Origin: an uncultured bacterium | Lineage (GTDB): Bacteria; Cyanobacteriota; Vampirovibrionia; Gastranaerophilales; Gastranaerophilaceae | Direction of reading: 5' to 3' | NCBI GenBank assembly: GCA_902462155.1 | Contig: CABQAQ010000008.1 | Coordinates: 1-64,000 of the forward strand | Length of the DNA stretch: 64,000 bases | Part shown: positions 54,626-63,445 of the stretch, piece by piece | Layout: each line of letters begins with the position of its first letter | How positions within the stretch are numbered: position 1 is the stretch's first letter | Made by a program: the position numbers and the translations under genes | The notes under the pieces: generated by a model | Seen by the model: only the letters and a program-made list of their open reading frames with translations | Databases searched by the model: none | What the model was told of the DNA's origin: nothing

Positions 54626-55096
54626 ATGTCAAGACGTAGTAAGCCGGCAAGACGTGTTCCAGTAGCAGATCCTGTGTATAATAACGTTGATGTCGCTAAA
54701 TTTATTAATAGATTAATGAGACGTGGAAAAAAATCTTTAGCAGAAAGAATATTCTACTCTACAATGGAAAAAGTAAAAGAAAAATTAAATCAAGAACCAA
54801 TGGATGTTTTTAAAACAGCATTAACAAATGTAACACCATTATTAGAAGTAAAAGCAAGAAGAATAGGTGGTTCTACATATCAAGTGCCTATAGAAGTAAA
54901 ACCTGATAGAGGTATGGCTTTAGGCGCAGGTTGGATTATTGATGCAGCTAAAAAACGTAATGGTAAATCAATGGTAGAAAAATTAACTAACGAAATTATA
55001 GATGCATCAAATGCTTCAGGTGCAGCTGTTAAAAAACGTGAAGATACTCATAAAATGGCTGAAGCTAATAAAGCATTTGCTCATTATAGATATTAA
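54626..55096 (+). CDS. rpsG: 30S ribosomal protein S7
   Basis: 156 residues, complete S7 with SRRSKPARRVPVADPVY, FINRLMRRGKKSLAERI, KARRIGGSTYQVPIEV and the C-terminal KREDTHKMAEANKAFAHYRY (each a family block). Starts 23 bases after rpsL. A terminator follows directly; fusA and tuf, which usually come next, are not here. Confidence 0.98.
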   Translation: MSRRSKPARRVPVADPVYNNVDVAKFINRLMRRGKKSLAERIFYSTMEKVKEKLNQEPMDVFKTALTNVTPLLEVKARRIGGSTYQVPIEVKPDRGMALGAGWIIDAAKKRNGKSMVEKLTNEIIDASNASGAAVKKREDTHKMAEANKAFAHYRY

Positions 55097-55121
55097 TATA
55101 AATTAATATTAATTATAGGTT

Positions 55122-55155
55122 AAAAAGCTTATCTGTTTTTAGGTAAGCTTTTTTA
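55122..55155 (+). terminator. Terminator after rpsG
   Basis: The stem AAAAAGCTTA / TAAGCTTTTT (extended by a wobble pair) has a T-rich loop and is followed by a T run. Confidence 0.8.
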
Positions 55156-55271
55156 TTTAAATAGATATCTAAAATAGTTTTTGAGTATTAACTAAGAGTA
55201 GAATTTGTGATTCAAAAGTTAAGAAAGCTATAAATAAATACAACTGAAAATTTTGGGATTATATATGTATT

Positions 55272-55880
55272 ATGGATAAAGAAAAAGAATTAATAATAAA
55301 AAAACATGTGATTAATAAAAAATTTTATGAAAGAGATCCATTAGAAGTTGCAAAAGATATATTAGGTTGCTATTTAATAAGGCGAACAGAAGATGATTTA
55401 ATAATTTCACGAATAGTTGAAGTAGAAGCATATAAAAAAGATGATCCGGCTTGTCACGCTTATAAAGGAAAAACAAAAAGGTCTATAACATTATTTAAAG
55501 AACCGGGTTTAAGTTATGTCTATTTAGTATATGGTATGTACAATTGCATAAATGTAGTAACAGAGAAAATTGAAGTACCAAGTGCAATATTAATAAGAGC
55601 AGTAGAGCCAATATCAGAAAATTGTTCCAACAACACCAATGGACCAGGAAAATTATGTAAAGCTCTTAACATTACAAAAACACATAACGAAATAGATCTT
55701 ACCTCTTTTGAGAGTTGTATATTTATTGTAAATAAGTCTGCTAATTTATTAGATAAAGAAGTTAATAATAAAAATACAGAGCTAGAAATTATACAAACCA
55801 CTAGAATAGGTATATCACAAGCCGTAGATTATCCTTGGAGATTTTATATAAAAAATAATAAGTATGTATCAAAAAAATAA
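55272..55880 (+). CDS. mpg: 3-methyladenine DNA glycosylase (Mpg/AAG type)
   Basis: 202-residue base-excision enzyme. LGCYLIRR, the catalytic glutamate in IVEVEAY, DPACHAYKGKTKR, YVYLVYGMYNCINVV and NGPGKLCKAL match the AAG family. Length normal for bacterial members. It stands alone after the ribosomal operon. No special context. Confidence 0.93.
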   Translation: MDKEKELIIKKHVINKKFYERDPLEVAKDILGCYLIRRTEDDLIISRIVEVEAYKKDDPACHAYKGKTKRSITLFKEPGLSYVYLVYGMYNCINVVTEKIEVPSAILIRAVEPISENCSNNTNGPGKLCKALNITKTHNEIDLTSFESCIFIVNKSANLLDKEVNNKNTELEIIQTTRIGISQAVDYPWRFYIKNNKYVSKK

Positions 55881-55960
55881 TTTAATTGTTTAATAAAATT
55901 TTTTATAAAGAAAAGAGCGGAGAACTTGTTAAAAGTATTTTTATAAATATAATTAAAATA

Positions 55961-55989
55961 TTGACTATTTTAATTATGTGAAAGATAAT
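55961..55989 (+). promoter_or_regulatory. Promoter of the SLH-domain gene
   Basis: TTGACT and GATAAT are separated by exactly 17 bases, 62 bases before the GTG start. Confidence 0.6.
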
Positions 55990-56050
55990 ATAAAATAAAA
56001 AACATTATAATAATAAAAAAATAGTGGATAGTTCAAAGGAAGGAGAAAAA

Positions 56051-57604
56051 GTGAAAAGAGTTAAAAAATTTTTTGCAATTCTTGCAGTTTTTAGCTTATT
56101 GATTTCTACATCAATAGCAAAGGAAGTGAAAGCTAATGATGTTTCATCAAAAGAAGTAAAGATTTCTCAAGTATGTGACAACAAAGGATGTAAGCATAAA
56201 GATAATACTTGTAAGAAAGATTGCAAAAACCACAAAAAATGTATGCCAAAGGTAGAAGCATACGCACATCCTACATTGTTTAATTCTCAAGTATATCAAG
56301 CTGTAGATGGTAAATCAGTGTATATGATGGGTGAAAAATTAAAGAAATCACCTAATAAAGTAACTGTAAAAAATAAAAATAATGTTCTTATTTCATCTTG
56401 GGCAAAAGATGTATTATCAAAAATAAAAAATCAAAAACCAATGCCAGTAGGTATAGAATTTAATAATAAATTACCTATTTTACGTTCTGAGTTAGCTGTA
56501 GTGTTATCAGAAGCTTTTAATTTACAAAATGATCAATGTACAAAAGAATACTCAGATATTAATTCTAGCTATTGGGCAAAGAATTCTATATATAAAGCTT
56601 TAAATTCTAGCCTTATGATAGGTTATCCGGATAATACTTTTAAGCCAGATAGGCCTGTTACAAAAGCAGAAGTATTTGCAGTTGTAGCAAGAATTGTTGA
56701 TGTACCTATAGATAAAAGTCTTAATACACCTGTATTTAATAATAGACCTATAAAATATATTCCTGTATGGGCAATAGGTGCAACAAAAGAAGTTGTAGGG
56801 TCACAATTATTAGAACAAATCCCTCAAATAGACAAAGTAAATAATGATGAATATCTATCAAAAGAACAAGTAGCTTATTTAATAGGTGCTTTAAGATATG
56901 ATCTATACTTTAAAAAATCATTAAATGTGGATAAAAATTCACCTGTAAAAGTAGATAGATATACACCTGTTTGTATACAAGTAGAAATAAAAGATAGAGT
57001 AAGTGCAAAACATTCTAATATTGGTGATAAGTTCAAAGCTAAAACATTGAATAAAGTATGTATATATAATAAAGTATTTGAAAAAGGATCAATAGTAACA
57101 GGTGAAGTTGTTGAAGTAAATAGACCTGGTATAAATAATTGTGGATTTATAAAGGTTAAATTTTTAAACATCAAAAATGGTGATATATGTGCAAAATTCC
57201 CTGAAAATATTTCAGATGCAGATGCAAAGAAAATAACAAATCCAAACTTTATCGCTAGAATATTAGGTGCCCCATTCTCAACTTCTGCTAGAGTAGTAGG
57301 TGTGACAGGTCGTACAGGTGCAGCAATTGTAAATGTAGTAGGTAACGGTTTAGAAAAATATGGTGATGAATTATCAAATACATTTGTAGAAACTTTCTCA
57401 CTAGAACCAGTATCAGGCTTAAGAAGTTTTGGATCTAGTTTTGTAACTGTAGGTAAGGGTATATTTGATATTACTAAACTAGCTGTAAGTGGTGCTTTTG
57501 GTGTAGTTTATGAAGTCGTTGATGAAGTTGTTTATCTAGTACTTCCAAGTAAATCTAATGACTCATCATTAAATCCTGGTGAAACTATGAATATTATTTT
57601 CTAA
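56051..57604 (+). CDS. Secreted S-layer-homology domain protein
   Basis: 517 residues. GTG start with GGAAGGAG immediately upstream; an earlier GTG at 56024 precedes that site and is rejected. Signal peptide 1-22 (AVFSLLISTSIA). A cysteine-rich stretch follows (CDNKGCKHKDNTC, CKKDCKNHKKC), then an SLH domain around residues 140-220 (LRSELAVVLSEAF, YSDINSSYWAKNSIYKAL, GYPDNTFKPDRPVTKAEVFAVVAR). Residues 300-390 look beta-rich, and the end is glycine-rich and hydrophobic. SLH domains bind secondary cell-wall polymers or outer membranes; a surface-anchored structural role is likely. Clear own promoter and terminator. Confidence 0.88.
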   Translation: MKRVKKFFAILAVFSLLISTSIAKEVKANDVSSKEVKISQVCDNKGCKHKDNTCKKDCKNHKKCMPKVEAYAHPTLFNSQVYQAVDGKSVYMMGEKLKKSPNKVTVKNKNNVLISSWAKDVLSKIKNQKPMPVGIEFNNKLPILRSELAVVLSEAFNLQNDQCTKEYSDINSSYWAKNSIYKALNSSLMIGYPDNTFKPDRPVTKAEVFAVVARIVDVPIDKSLNTPVFNNRPIKYIPVWAIGATKEVVGSQLLEQIPQIDKVNNDEYLSKEQVAYLIGALRYDLYFKKSLNVDKNSPVKVDRYTPVCIQVEIKDRVSAKHSNIGDKFKAKTLNKVCIYNKVFEKGSIVTGEVVEVNRPGINNCGFIKVKFLNIKNGDICAKFPENISDADAKKITNPNFIARILGAPFSTSARVVGVTGRTGAAIVNVVGNGLEKYGDELSNTFVETFSLEPVSGLRSFGSSFVTVGKGIFDITKLAVSGAFGVVYEVVDEVVYLVLPSKSNDSSLNPGETMNIIF

Positions 57605-57632
57605 AATTTTTTAGAATAATAGATTAAATAAG

Positions 57633-57669
57633 AAGATAGGTTTATTAAATTTAATAAACCTATCTTTTT
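57633..57669 (+). terminator. Terminator of the SLH gene
   Basis: The perfect palindrome AAGATAGGTTTATTAAA with its complement is followed by TTTATTTT. Confidence 0.85.
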
Positions 57670-57775
57670 ATTTTACTTTTAAATTTTAAATTAATTAATC
57701 TTAATATTTCGTATTTTTTTTTCTAAAGTATGCTTTAATTATAATTGTAATAATAGAAATAAAAGGAGAAATAAT

Positions 57776-58471
57776 ATGCAAGGACTAGGCTTTAGAATAC
57801 AGACACAAAATATAGATAACAATTTACAAAAAGCAAAAAACTTTATGTCTCAAGGAAGATACTCTAAAGCAGCTAAAGAATATGAAAGTGCCGCAGAATC
57901 GTTGTCAACTCCTGATTTTGTTAAAAATATATTACCAACTATGAAACAGTTAAGGCGTAATAATCAATATGAAGGTAGTATGTTACAAAACGATCTTCAT
58001 AATTTATCTAAATATAAAGGCGAATTATACAGTAAGGCTAGCAATATGTATACCCTAAAAGCGAATAACTTATTTACAGAGTCTAAAAATAAAAATATTG
58101 ACTTGAATGAGCAGCTTGAAAAAAATAAAAAAGCTATTAAATATTATGAAAAAGCTCTTGGTACACCGCAAATATCCAAAGAAGAAAGTTTAAATTTAAT
58201 GGATAAACTATCAGTATCTTATAATAGACAATATTTGCTATTAAATAAAAAAACTCCTACTCCTAACGATGAACAAAAAAAGGAGATTAAAAACTATCTT
58301 GCAAAAGTTATCCAAATGAATACTTTACTAGATAATTCTACTGATAATAAGACAAAATACAAAGATAGAAATAGAGCAGCTATAAATAAGATGTTAAACC
58401 TTTGTGTAGATAATCCTAAAGAATACGATATGTATGTTTTAGAATTAAGTAAGATTGAATATAATCTATAA
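57776..58471 (+). CDS. TPR-like helical protein, unknown function
   Basis: 231 residues with an AAAGGAG before the ATG. The first 45 residues contain a TPR-like pair of helices (AKNFMSQGRYSKAAKEYESAAESL), and a second partly conserved repeat lies at about 115-130 (LEKNKKAIKYYEKAL). No signal peptide, no catalytic motif. Probably a protein-interaction adaptor. Single gene with a terminator directly after it. Confidence 0.7.
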   Translation: MQGLGFRIQTQNIDNNLQKAKNFMSQGRYSKAAKEYESAAESLSTPDFVKNILPTMKQLRRNNQYEGSMLQNDLHNLSKYKGELYSKASNMYTLKANNLFTESKNKNIDLNEQLEKNKKAIKYYEKALGTPQISKEESLNLMDKLSVSYNRQYLLLNKKTPTPNDEQKKEIKNYLAKVIQMNTLLDNSTDNKTKYKDRNRAAINKMLNLCVDNPKEYDMYVLELSKIEYNL

Positions 58472-58480
58472 AATATTACA

Positions 58481-58512
58481 AAAAAAAGCGATTGATTAAA
58501 TCGCTTTTTTTA
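58481..58512. terminator. Bidirectional terminator between convergent genes
   Basis: The stem AAAAAAAGCGATT / AATCGCTTTTTTT has T runs on both strands, between the TPR gene and the reverse-strand activator gene. Confidence 0.85.
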
Positions 58513-58535
58513 TTTTAAAAGTGTTTATAAAATTA

Positions 58536-59540
58536 TTAATTAATATCCCATTTACCACAAGTACCACCCCAACGTGCAATAATATTTCCTTTAATATCTT
58601 TAATAGAACTAGGATGTTTATCTTGAAGTGTACCTTCAATAATGGTAATAACTTCACAATTATTAGCACAATCCGAACAAGCATTTGTAATAGAATTAAA
58701 AGTCATATCCCCAACTTCAAAACCTTTAAATTTAGTTTTTGTTTGATTATATTGATAATTTTCCATAGCAAGTAAAGCGGCCCCAATAGCTCCCATAGTC
58801 TGGTGATTTTTAGGTACAACTATTTTAGTATTTAAAGCTTCTTCAAAAGCTTTAACCATACCAAGATTAGTAGCAACACCACCTTGAAAAGTCACTGTTG
58901 GAAGAATTTCTTTACCTAAAGCCAAATTACTTAAATAATTACGAACAAGAGCCTGACATAAACCATAAAGTAAATCCTCAACAGGATATCCAAGTTGTTG
59001 TTTATGAATAAGGTCACTTTCAGCAAAAACTCCACATCTACCAGCAATTCGAGCCGGTGATGTTGATTTTAAAGCTGTTTCTCCAAATATTTCAATAGGA
59101 ACATTTAATCTGGAAGCTTGCTGATCTAAAAAGCTACCAGTACCTGCTGCACAAACGGTATTCATAGCAAAATCCGTAACAATTCCATCTCTTAATATAA
59201 TAATTTTACTATCTTGACCACCAATTTCAAGAATAGTCTGAACCTCAGGAATATAAGTACTAGCAGCTACTGCGTGAGCTGTTATTTCATTTTTAATAAC
59301 ATCTGCTCCTACAAGTGCCCCAGCTAGGTTTCGACCTGACCCTGTTGTACCTACACCTTTTATGTTGTAATCTTCACACCTTTGATCATATAAAGTTTTC
59401 ATACCTGTCTGTACGGCCCATACAGGTTTTCCTGAAGTCCTTAGCATATAACTATCTATATATTCTCCATTGTCATCAACTAATGCTAATTTAGTTGTAA
59501 CTGAGCCTACATCTATACCTAAATATACATCTAATGGCAT
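58536..59540 (-). CDS. 2-hydroxyacyl-CoA dehydratase activator-type ATPase (BcrAD/BadFG)
   Basis: 334-residue ASKHA-fold ATPase: LGIDVGSVTTKLALVD, GTTGSGRNLAGALVGA, EIGGQDSKIIIL, CAAGTGSFLDQQA and the C-terminal TMGAIGAALLAM. In the family a homodimer with a bridging [4Fe-4S] cluster feeds an electron to a dehydratase. The cluster cysteine in NTVCAAGTGSFL is present, and further cysteines near the end (CSDCANNCE, GGTCGKW) may bind metal. No dehydratase or acyl-CoA gene is adjacent. Its usual neighbour in related genomes might lie elsewhere. Confidence 0.85.
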   Translation of the reverse strand: MPLDVYLGIDVGSVTTKLALVDDNGEYIDSYMLRTSGKPVWAVQTGMKTLYDQRCEDYNIKGVGTTGSGRNLAGALVGADVIKNEITAHAVAASTYIPEVQTILEIGGQDSKIIILRDGIVTDFAMNTVCAAGTGSFLDQQASRLNVPIEIFGETALKSTSPARIAGRCGVFAESDLIHKQQLGYPVEDLLYGLCQALVRNYLSNLALGKEILPTVTFQGGVATNLGMVKAFEEALNTKIVVPKNHQTMGAIGAALLAMENYQYNQTKTKFKGFEVGDMTFNSITNACSDCANNCEVITIIEGTLQDKHPSSIKDIKGNIIARWGGTCGKWDIN

Positions 59541-59629
59541 TATTTTATCTTCTCCAACTTTTTATACTATTCTAAATTTATTTTGAATATATCAAAAAAA
59601 AACTTCTTTTACAAATGTATGTAAACTTC

Positions 59630-61132
59630 CTATTTTAATATTTTAGCCGAAAAAACATTCTGAACGTGCTCTTTATCATCAAAATGTATTGTTTTATCCG
59701 CTAAAATTTGATAATCTTCATGACCTTTTCCAGCTACTACAATAATATCATTTTTATTAGAAATTTGTCTTAAAAATTTTATAGCGTTAGCTCTATCAGG
59801 CTCCACAAAAATATGGTCTGTATTTATAGAACTAATCCCTGACATAATATCAGAAATAATCGCATTAGGATCCTCGCTTCTTGGATTATCCGAAGTGATA
59901 ACAACTTTATCAGCTAATGAATCTGCAATATGAGCCATTTTAGGCCTTTTTGTTGCATCTCTGTCACCTCCACAGCCAAAAAGACATATTAATTTTCCAT
60001 CAGCTTGTTTTAAATCCGAAGCTGCATTTAATACATTCTTTAATCCATCAGGTGTGTGGGCATAGTCTACAATAACTAACGGATCCTTATTTACAACTTC
60101 AAATCTGCCAGGTACATTTTCTACTTCTGATAAAGATTCCCTGATATCTTGAATATCAAATCCAAAACATAAGGTCGTTGCTATTGCACTTAAGGCATTA
60201 TATACATTAAACATTCCATTTAACTTTAATTTAAATTCTATATTCTCATTTTTATACACACACGTAAATAACACACCATCAGAATTGAATTTTATATCTT
60301 TTGCTGTTACATCACTTTCCTTTTTTACACCATAAGTTAATAAGGTTACTCCATTATCGGGTAATATATTAATAAATTTTTCTGCATATTCATCATCATT
60401 ATTAATAACAGCAAAATCATTTTCCCTTAAATTTTTGAATAATAAAGCTTTAGCATTAAAGTAATTATTCATAGTAATGTGATAATCTAAGTGATCTTGA
60501 GTAAGGTTTGTAAAAACAGCTGCTTTAAAAGAACATCCCCCAACACGATTCTGATCCAAAGAATGAGAACTAACTTCCATTGCTACAAATGGTAAATTAT
60601 TCAAACGCATTTGATTTAATACAAGCTGCAACTCAGGTGCTTGAGGTGTTGTATGACACGTACAATGATATATATCATCACAAGACATTTTATAACCTAA
60701 AGTACCTATAAGACCACACTTCTGACCATTTTTAAGTGATTTCTCAATGATATATTGTATTAAATGTGCAACTGTAGTTTTTCCATTTGTACCTGTTATT
60801 CCAATTAAATTAAGATCTTTAGACGGATAGTTATAGAAAATAGAACATATATCTGCCATAACCTTTTCCGGATAGTCAACGATTATCTGAACAGTATTGC
60901 TTATATTTTTTTCTATTAATTCTCTTTGACATAGAAAAGCTACAGCTCCATTTTTGAATGCCTCTAAGGCAAAGTTATGAGAATCTAAATGCTCTCCTTT
61001 TATACATACAAATAAATCACCTGGTTTTGTTTTTCTAGAATCATATGATATGCCACTAATTTCTATATCTTTATTATTAACAACTTGTAAGTTATTAATT
61101 TTTAATTCTTCTATAATTTTTTTTAATTTCAT
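59630..61132 (-). CDS. murE: UDP-MurNAc-tripeptide synthetase (meso-DAP adding)
   Basis: 500-residue Mur ligase. ATP loop GITGTNGKTT at residues 111-120, the central domain with MEVSSHSLDQNRV, and the C-terminal DNPRSEDP near residue 414. The DNPR motif marks meso-diaminopimelate rather than lysine as substrate, consistent with dapL in the window. Located five bases after ftsI in the wall-synthesis cluster. Confidence 0.97.
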   Translation of the reverse strand: MKLKKIIEELKINNLQVVNNKDIEISGISYDSRKTKPGDLFVCIKGEHLDSHNFALEAFKNGAVAFLCQRELIEKNISNTVQIIVDYPEKVMADICSIFYNYPSKDLNLIGITGTNGKTTVAHLIQYIIEKSLKNGQKCGLIGTLGYKMSCDDIYHCTCHTTPQAPELQLVLNQMRLNNLPFVAMEVSSHSLDQNRVGGCSFKAAVFTNLTQDHLDYHITMNNYFNAKALLFKNLRENDFAVINNDDEYAEKFINILPDNGVTLLTYGVKKESDVTAKDIKFNSDGVLFTCVYKNENIEFKLKLNGMFNVYNALSAIATTLCFGFDIQDIRESLSEVENVPGRFEVVNKDPLVIVDYAHTPDGLKNVLNAASDLKQADGKLICLFGCGGDRDATKRPKMAHIADSLADKVVITSDNPRSEDPNAIISDIMSGISSINTDHIFVEPDRANAIKFLRQISNKNDIIVVAGKGHEDYQILADKTIHFDDKEHVQNVFSAKILK

Positions 61133-61137
61133 ATTAT

Positions 61138-62886
61138 TTAACCTCGTTTAGTCTTATTCTTATCATTATTATTCCCGGATACTTTATCAGGTGGTATATT
61201 TAGAATTCTTGCAGTTTGGATAGCTATTTCTCTAAAAATAGGAGCAGCTACTGTAGAACCCCATATAGCCTCACCTTTTGGAGAATCTACTACTACATAA
61301 ATTAATATTTGTGGATTACTTGCTGGTAAAAATCCAATAACAGAAGTATATAAAGTATTAGAATATCCCTTTTTCTTTTCAAGAGGTTTTCTTGATGTTC
61401 CGGTTTTAGCTGCTACAGTGTATTGGTCTAATTTTACAGGTGATTCTGAATTTTCTATACTTTTTGTCAGAATTTTTGTAATTATTTTTGCTGTTTCTGG
61501 CTTTATTATCTGCTGCCTTTTTATTTTTAATTCTTTTTCTTCTTCACTATATTTTATTATATGAGGCGTTGTCATTATTCCATTATTGGCTATACAGCTT
61601 ACAGCATTTACCATTTGTATAGCTGTTACAGAAGCTCCATAACCATAACCCATAGATGCTTGAGTAGATTCATCCCAATTTGTGTATTTGGGTAATAAAC
61701 CTACTGATTCTCCCAGTAAATCAATACCGGTTTTAGAACCAATTCCGAATTTTTTTAGCATATTATAATACTGATTTTTTGGCATCATTTGGGCTATTTT
61801 TATACTACCCACATTACTTGAATGTTGAAAATAATACACTAAATCTATATAACCTGGATTTGGATGTCTTGAATAATCATAATTTTTGATTTCCCAATTT
61901 CCAATTTTTATTTTTCCGGTGTCATTTATTTTTGAATATTCATTTAATACACCAAGCTCAATAGCTGATGCTACTGTTAGAATCTTAAAAGTTGAACCTG
62001 GTGGATATACATCTGTTAATGACCAATTTTTAAGTTCTAAAGACGTTGCCTTTTTAAAATTATTTGGATTATATGTAGGATAAACAGCATAACCTAAAAG
62101 TTCCCCATTTTTAGGATTCATTACAAATGCCGCACCTCTTAATGCTTGTTTCTCTTTTATTATTTTATATAATTCTGATTCACATATATGCTGAATCGCT
62201 GAATCAATAGTCAGTGTAACAGTACCTCCAATTGCAGGTGTAGTTGTTGCAACCGGATCGGTTAATATATCATAGATAATATCTCCTTTGGGTGTCTTCT
62301 CAAATTGAATACGTTTATCTACACTTTCTAATTTGTTTCTGGCTATATATTCTACCCCAGCTGATAAATCTGCATCAGCATTATAATAACCAAGTATATG
62401 CGCAGCCATAATACCTTGTGGATAATTTCTATCGTTTTGTTGTTCTACACTTATTTCTCTTAATGATAGCTTTCTTACTTCTTGTGCGGTCTTTTTATCC
62501 AAATCTTTTTTTAATAATATTACGGGTTGTTTCTTGCTTAAGTTTTTTTTTAATTCTGTCTTTGAGATCTTTAAAACAGGTGATAATTTTTCACTCAATT
62601 CGTCTATTGAGTGATCATAATCCCTTGTAATTGCATAGATTCTATATGTTGTATTATCAGAGGCTAATTTAATACCATTCCTATCTACTATCTGACCTCT
62701 CATTACAAGACCCATAGCGCTTCGTTGTCTTTTTGCTTTTGGTCTATACTTTCTTATATCTACTACTTGCACTAGAAAAAGATATATTATTAGCATTATT
62801 GAAAAAATTATTGATAATGCTTGCCATAACATAAGTTTACGATCAAATTTTTTAAATCTAATACGTTCATCTATATTGTTTTTCAT
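61138..62886 (-). CDS. ftsI: Peptidoglycan transpeptidase FtsI (class B penicillin-binding protein)
   Basis: 582 residues with an N-terminal membrane helix (residues about 19-42). The catalytic serine sits in PPGSTFKI (near residue 298), the second motif in SSN (HSSNVGSI) and the third in AAKTGTS (near 489). A dimerisation domain with RGQIVDRNGIKLA precedes. It cross-links septal wall. The C-terminal tail is lysine-rich. Between ftsL and murE, as in most division clusters. Confidence 0.95.
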   Translation of the reverse strand: MKNNIDERIRFKKFDRKLMLWQALSIIFSIMLIIYLFLVQVVDIRKYRPKAKRQRSAMGLVMRGQIVDRNGIKLASDNTTYRIYAITRDYDHSIDELSEKLSPVLKISKTELKKNLSKKQPVILLKKDLDKKTAQEVRKLSLREISVEQQNDRNYPQGIMAAHILGYYNADADLSAGVEYIARNKLESVDKRIQFEKTPKGDIIYDILTDPVATTTPAIGGTVTLTIDSAIQHICESELYKIIKEKQALRGAAFVMNPKNGELLGYAVYPTYNPNNFKKATSLELKNWSLTDVYPPGSTFKILTVASAIELGVLNEYSKINDTGKIKIGNWEIKNYDYSRHPNPGYIDLVYYFQHSSNVGSIKIAQMMPKNQYYNMLKKFGIGSKTGIDLLGESVGLLPKYTNWDESTQASMGYGYGASVTAIQMVNAVSCIANNGIMTTPHIIKYSEEEKELKIKRQQIIKPETAKIITKILTKSIENSESPVKLDQYTVAAKTGTSRKPLEKKKGYSNTLYTSVIGFLPASNPQILIYVVVDSPKGEAIWGSTVAAPIFREIAIQTARILNIPPDKVSGNNNDKNKTKRG

Positions 62887-62890
62887 CTTA

Positions 62891-63400
62891 TTAATAACCT
62901 ATAGACCATTTTAGCTTGTTTCTTTTGGCTATTTTATTCTGCAAGTGGCTTTGAGATTCTTCTAATATCTGTGAATCTTGAGTCTTTATTATTTCTGTAT
63001 CATTATTACTTGTTTTTGTATTTGAGGGATATTCTACTTCTATTACTTGTTTTGCTGTATTAAGTAAATTCTTATTCTTTATTGTTTTATCTACATTATA
63101 AAAAGAACTTAGATAATCTAACTTATTCTGAAGTTCTATATTTTCTTCGGACACAGAGATTATTTCTTTTCTTAATGTATTAAGTTCTATTTCACTTGAG
63201 GTAACAAAATAATAACTTATAAGCGTAACAATTATTAATAAACCAATAAGTAAACATAATGTTTTATTCACTTTCGTAACTGCAAGCTCCTTATATATTC
63301 TGTACTTATCAAAATATCCTCCAATAATTTTGTTATCATCAGGATAGGTGTATATTCTTCTAAGCTTTTGATTTTTATTATTAACTTTTAATGCAACCAA
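62891..63400 (-). CDS. ftsL: FtsL-like division protein
   Basis: 169 residues. A cytoplasmic basic N-terminus, one membrane helix (about 47-67, LCLLIGLLIIVTLISYYFV) and a coiled-coil stretch with ELQNKLDYL. Sequence is poorly conserved in this family, so the call rests on topology and on position between rsmH and ftsI. It would recruit FtsW/FtsI through FtsB. The extra C-terminal tail (about 50 residues) is longer than in most FtsL. Confidence 0.75.
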   Translation of the reverse strand: MVALKVNNKNQKLRRIYTYPDDNKIIGGYFDKYRIYKELAVTKVNKTLCLLIGLLIIVTLISYYFVTSSEIELNTLRKEIISVSEENIELQNKLDYLSSFYNVDKTIKNKNLLNTAKQVIEVEYPSNTKTSNNDTEIIKTQDSQILEESQSHLQNKIAKRNKLKWSIGY

Positions 63401-63445
63401 TTTTAATATTCCTTTAGTTTGTAAAAATAAATTATATTATTAAAA

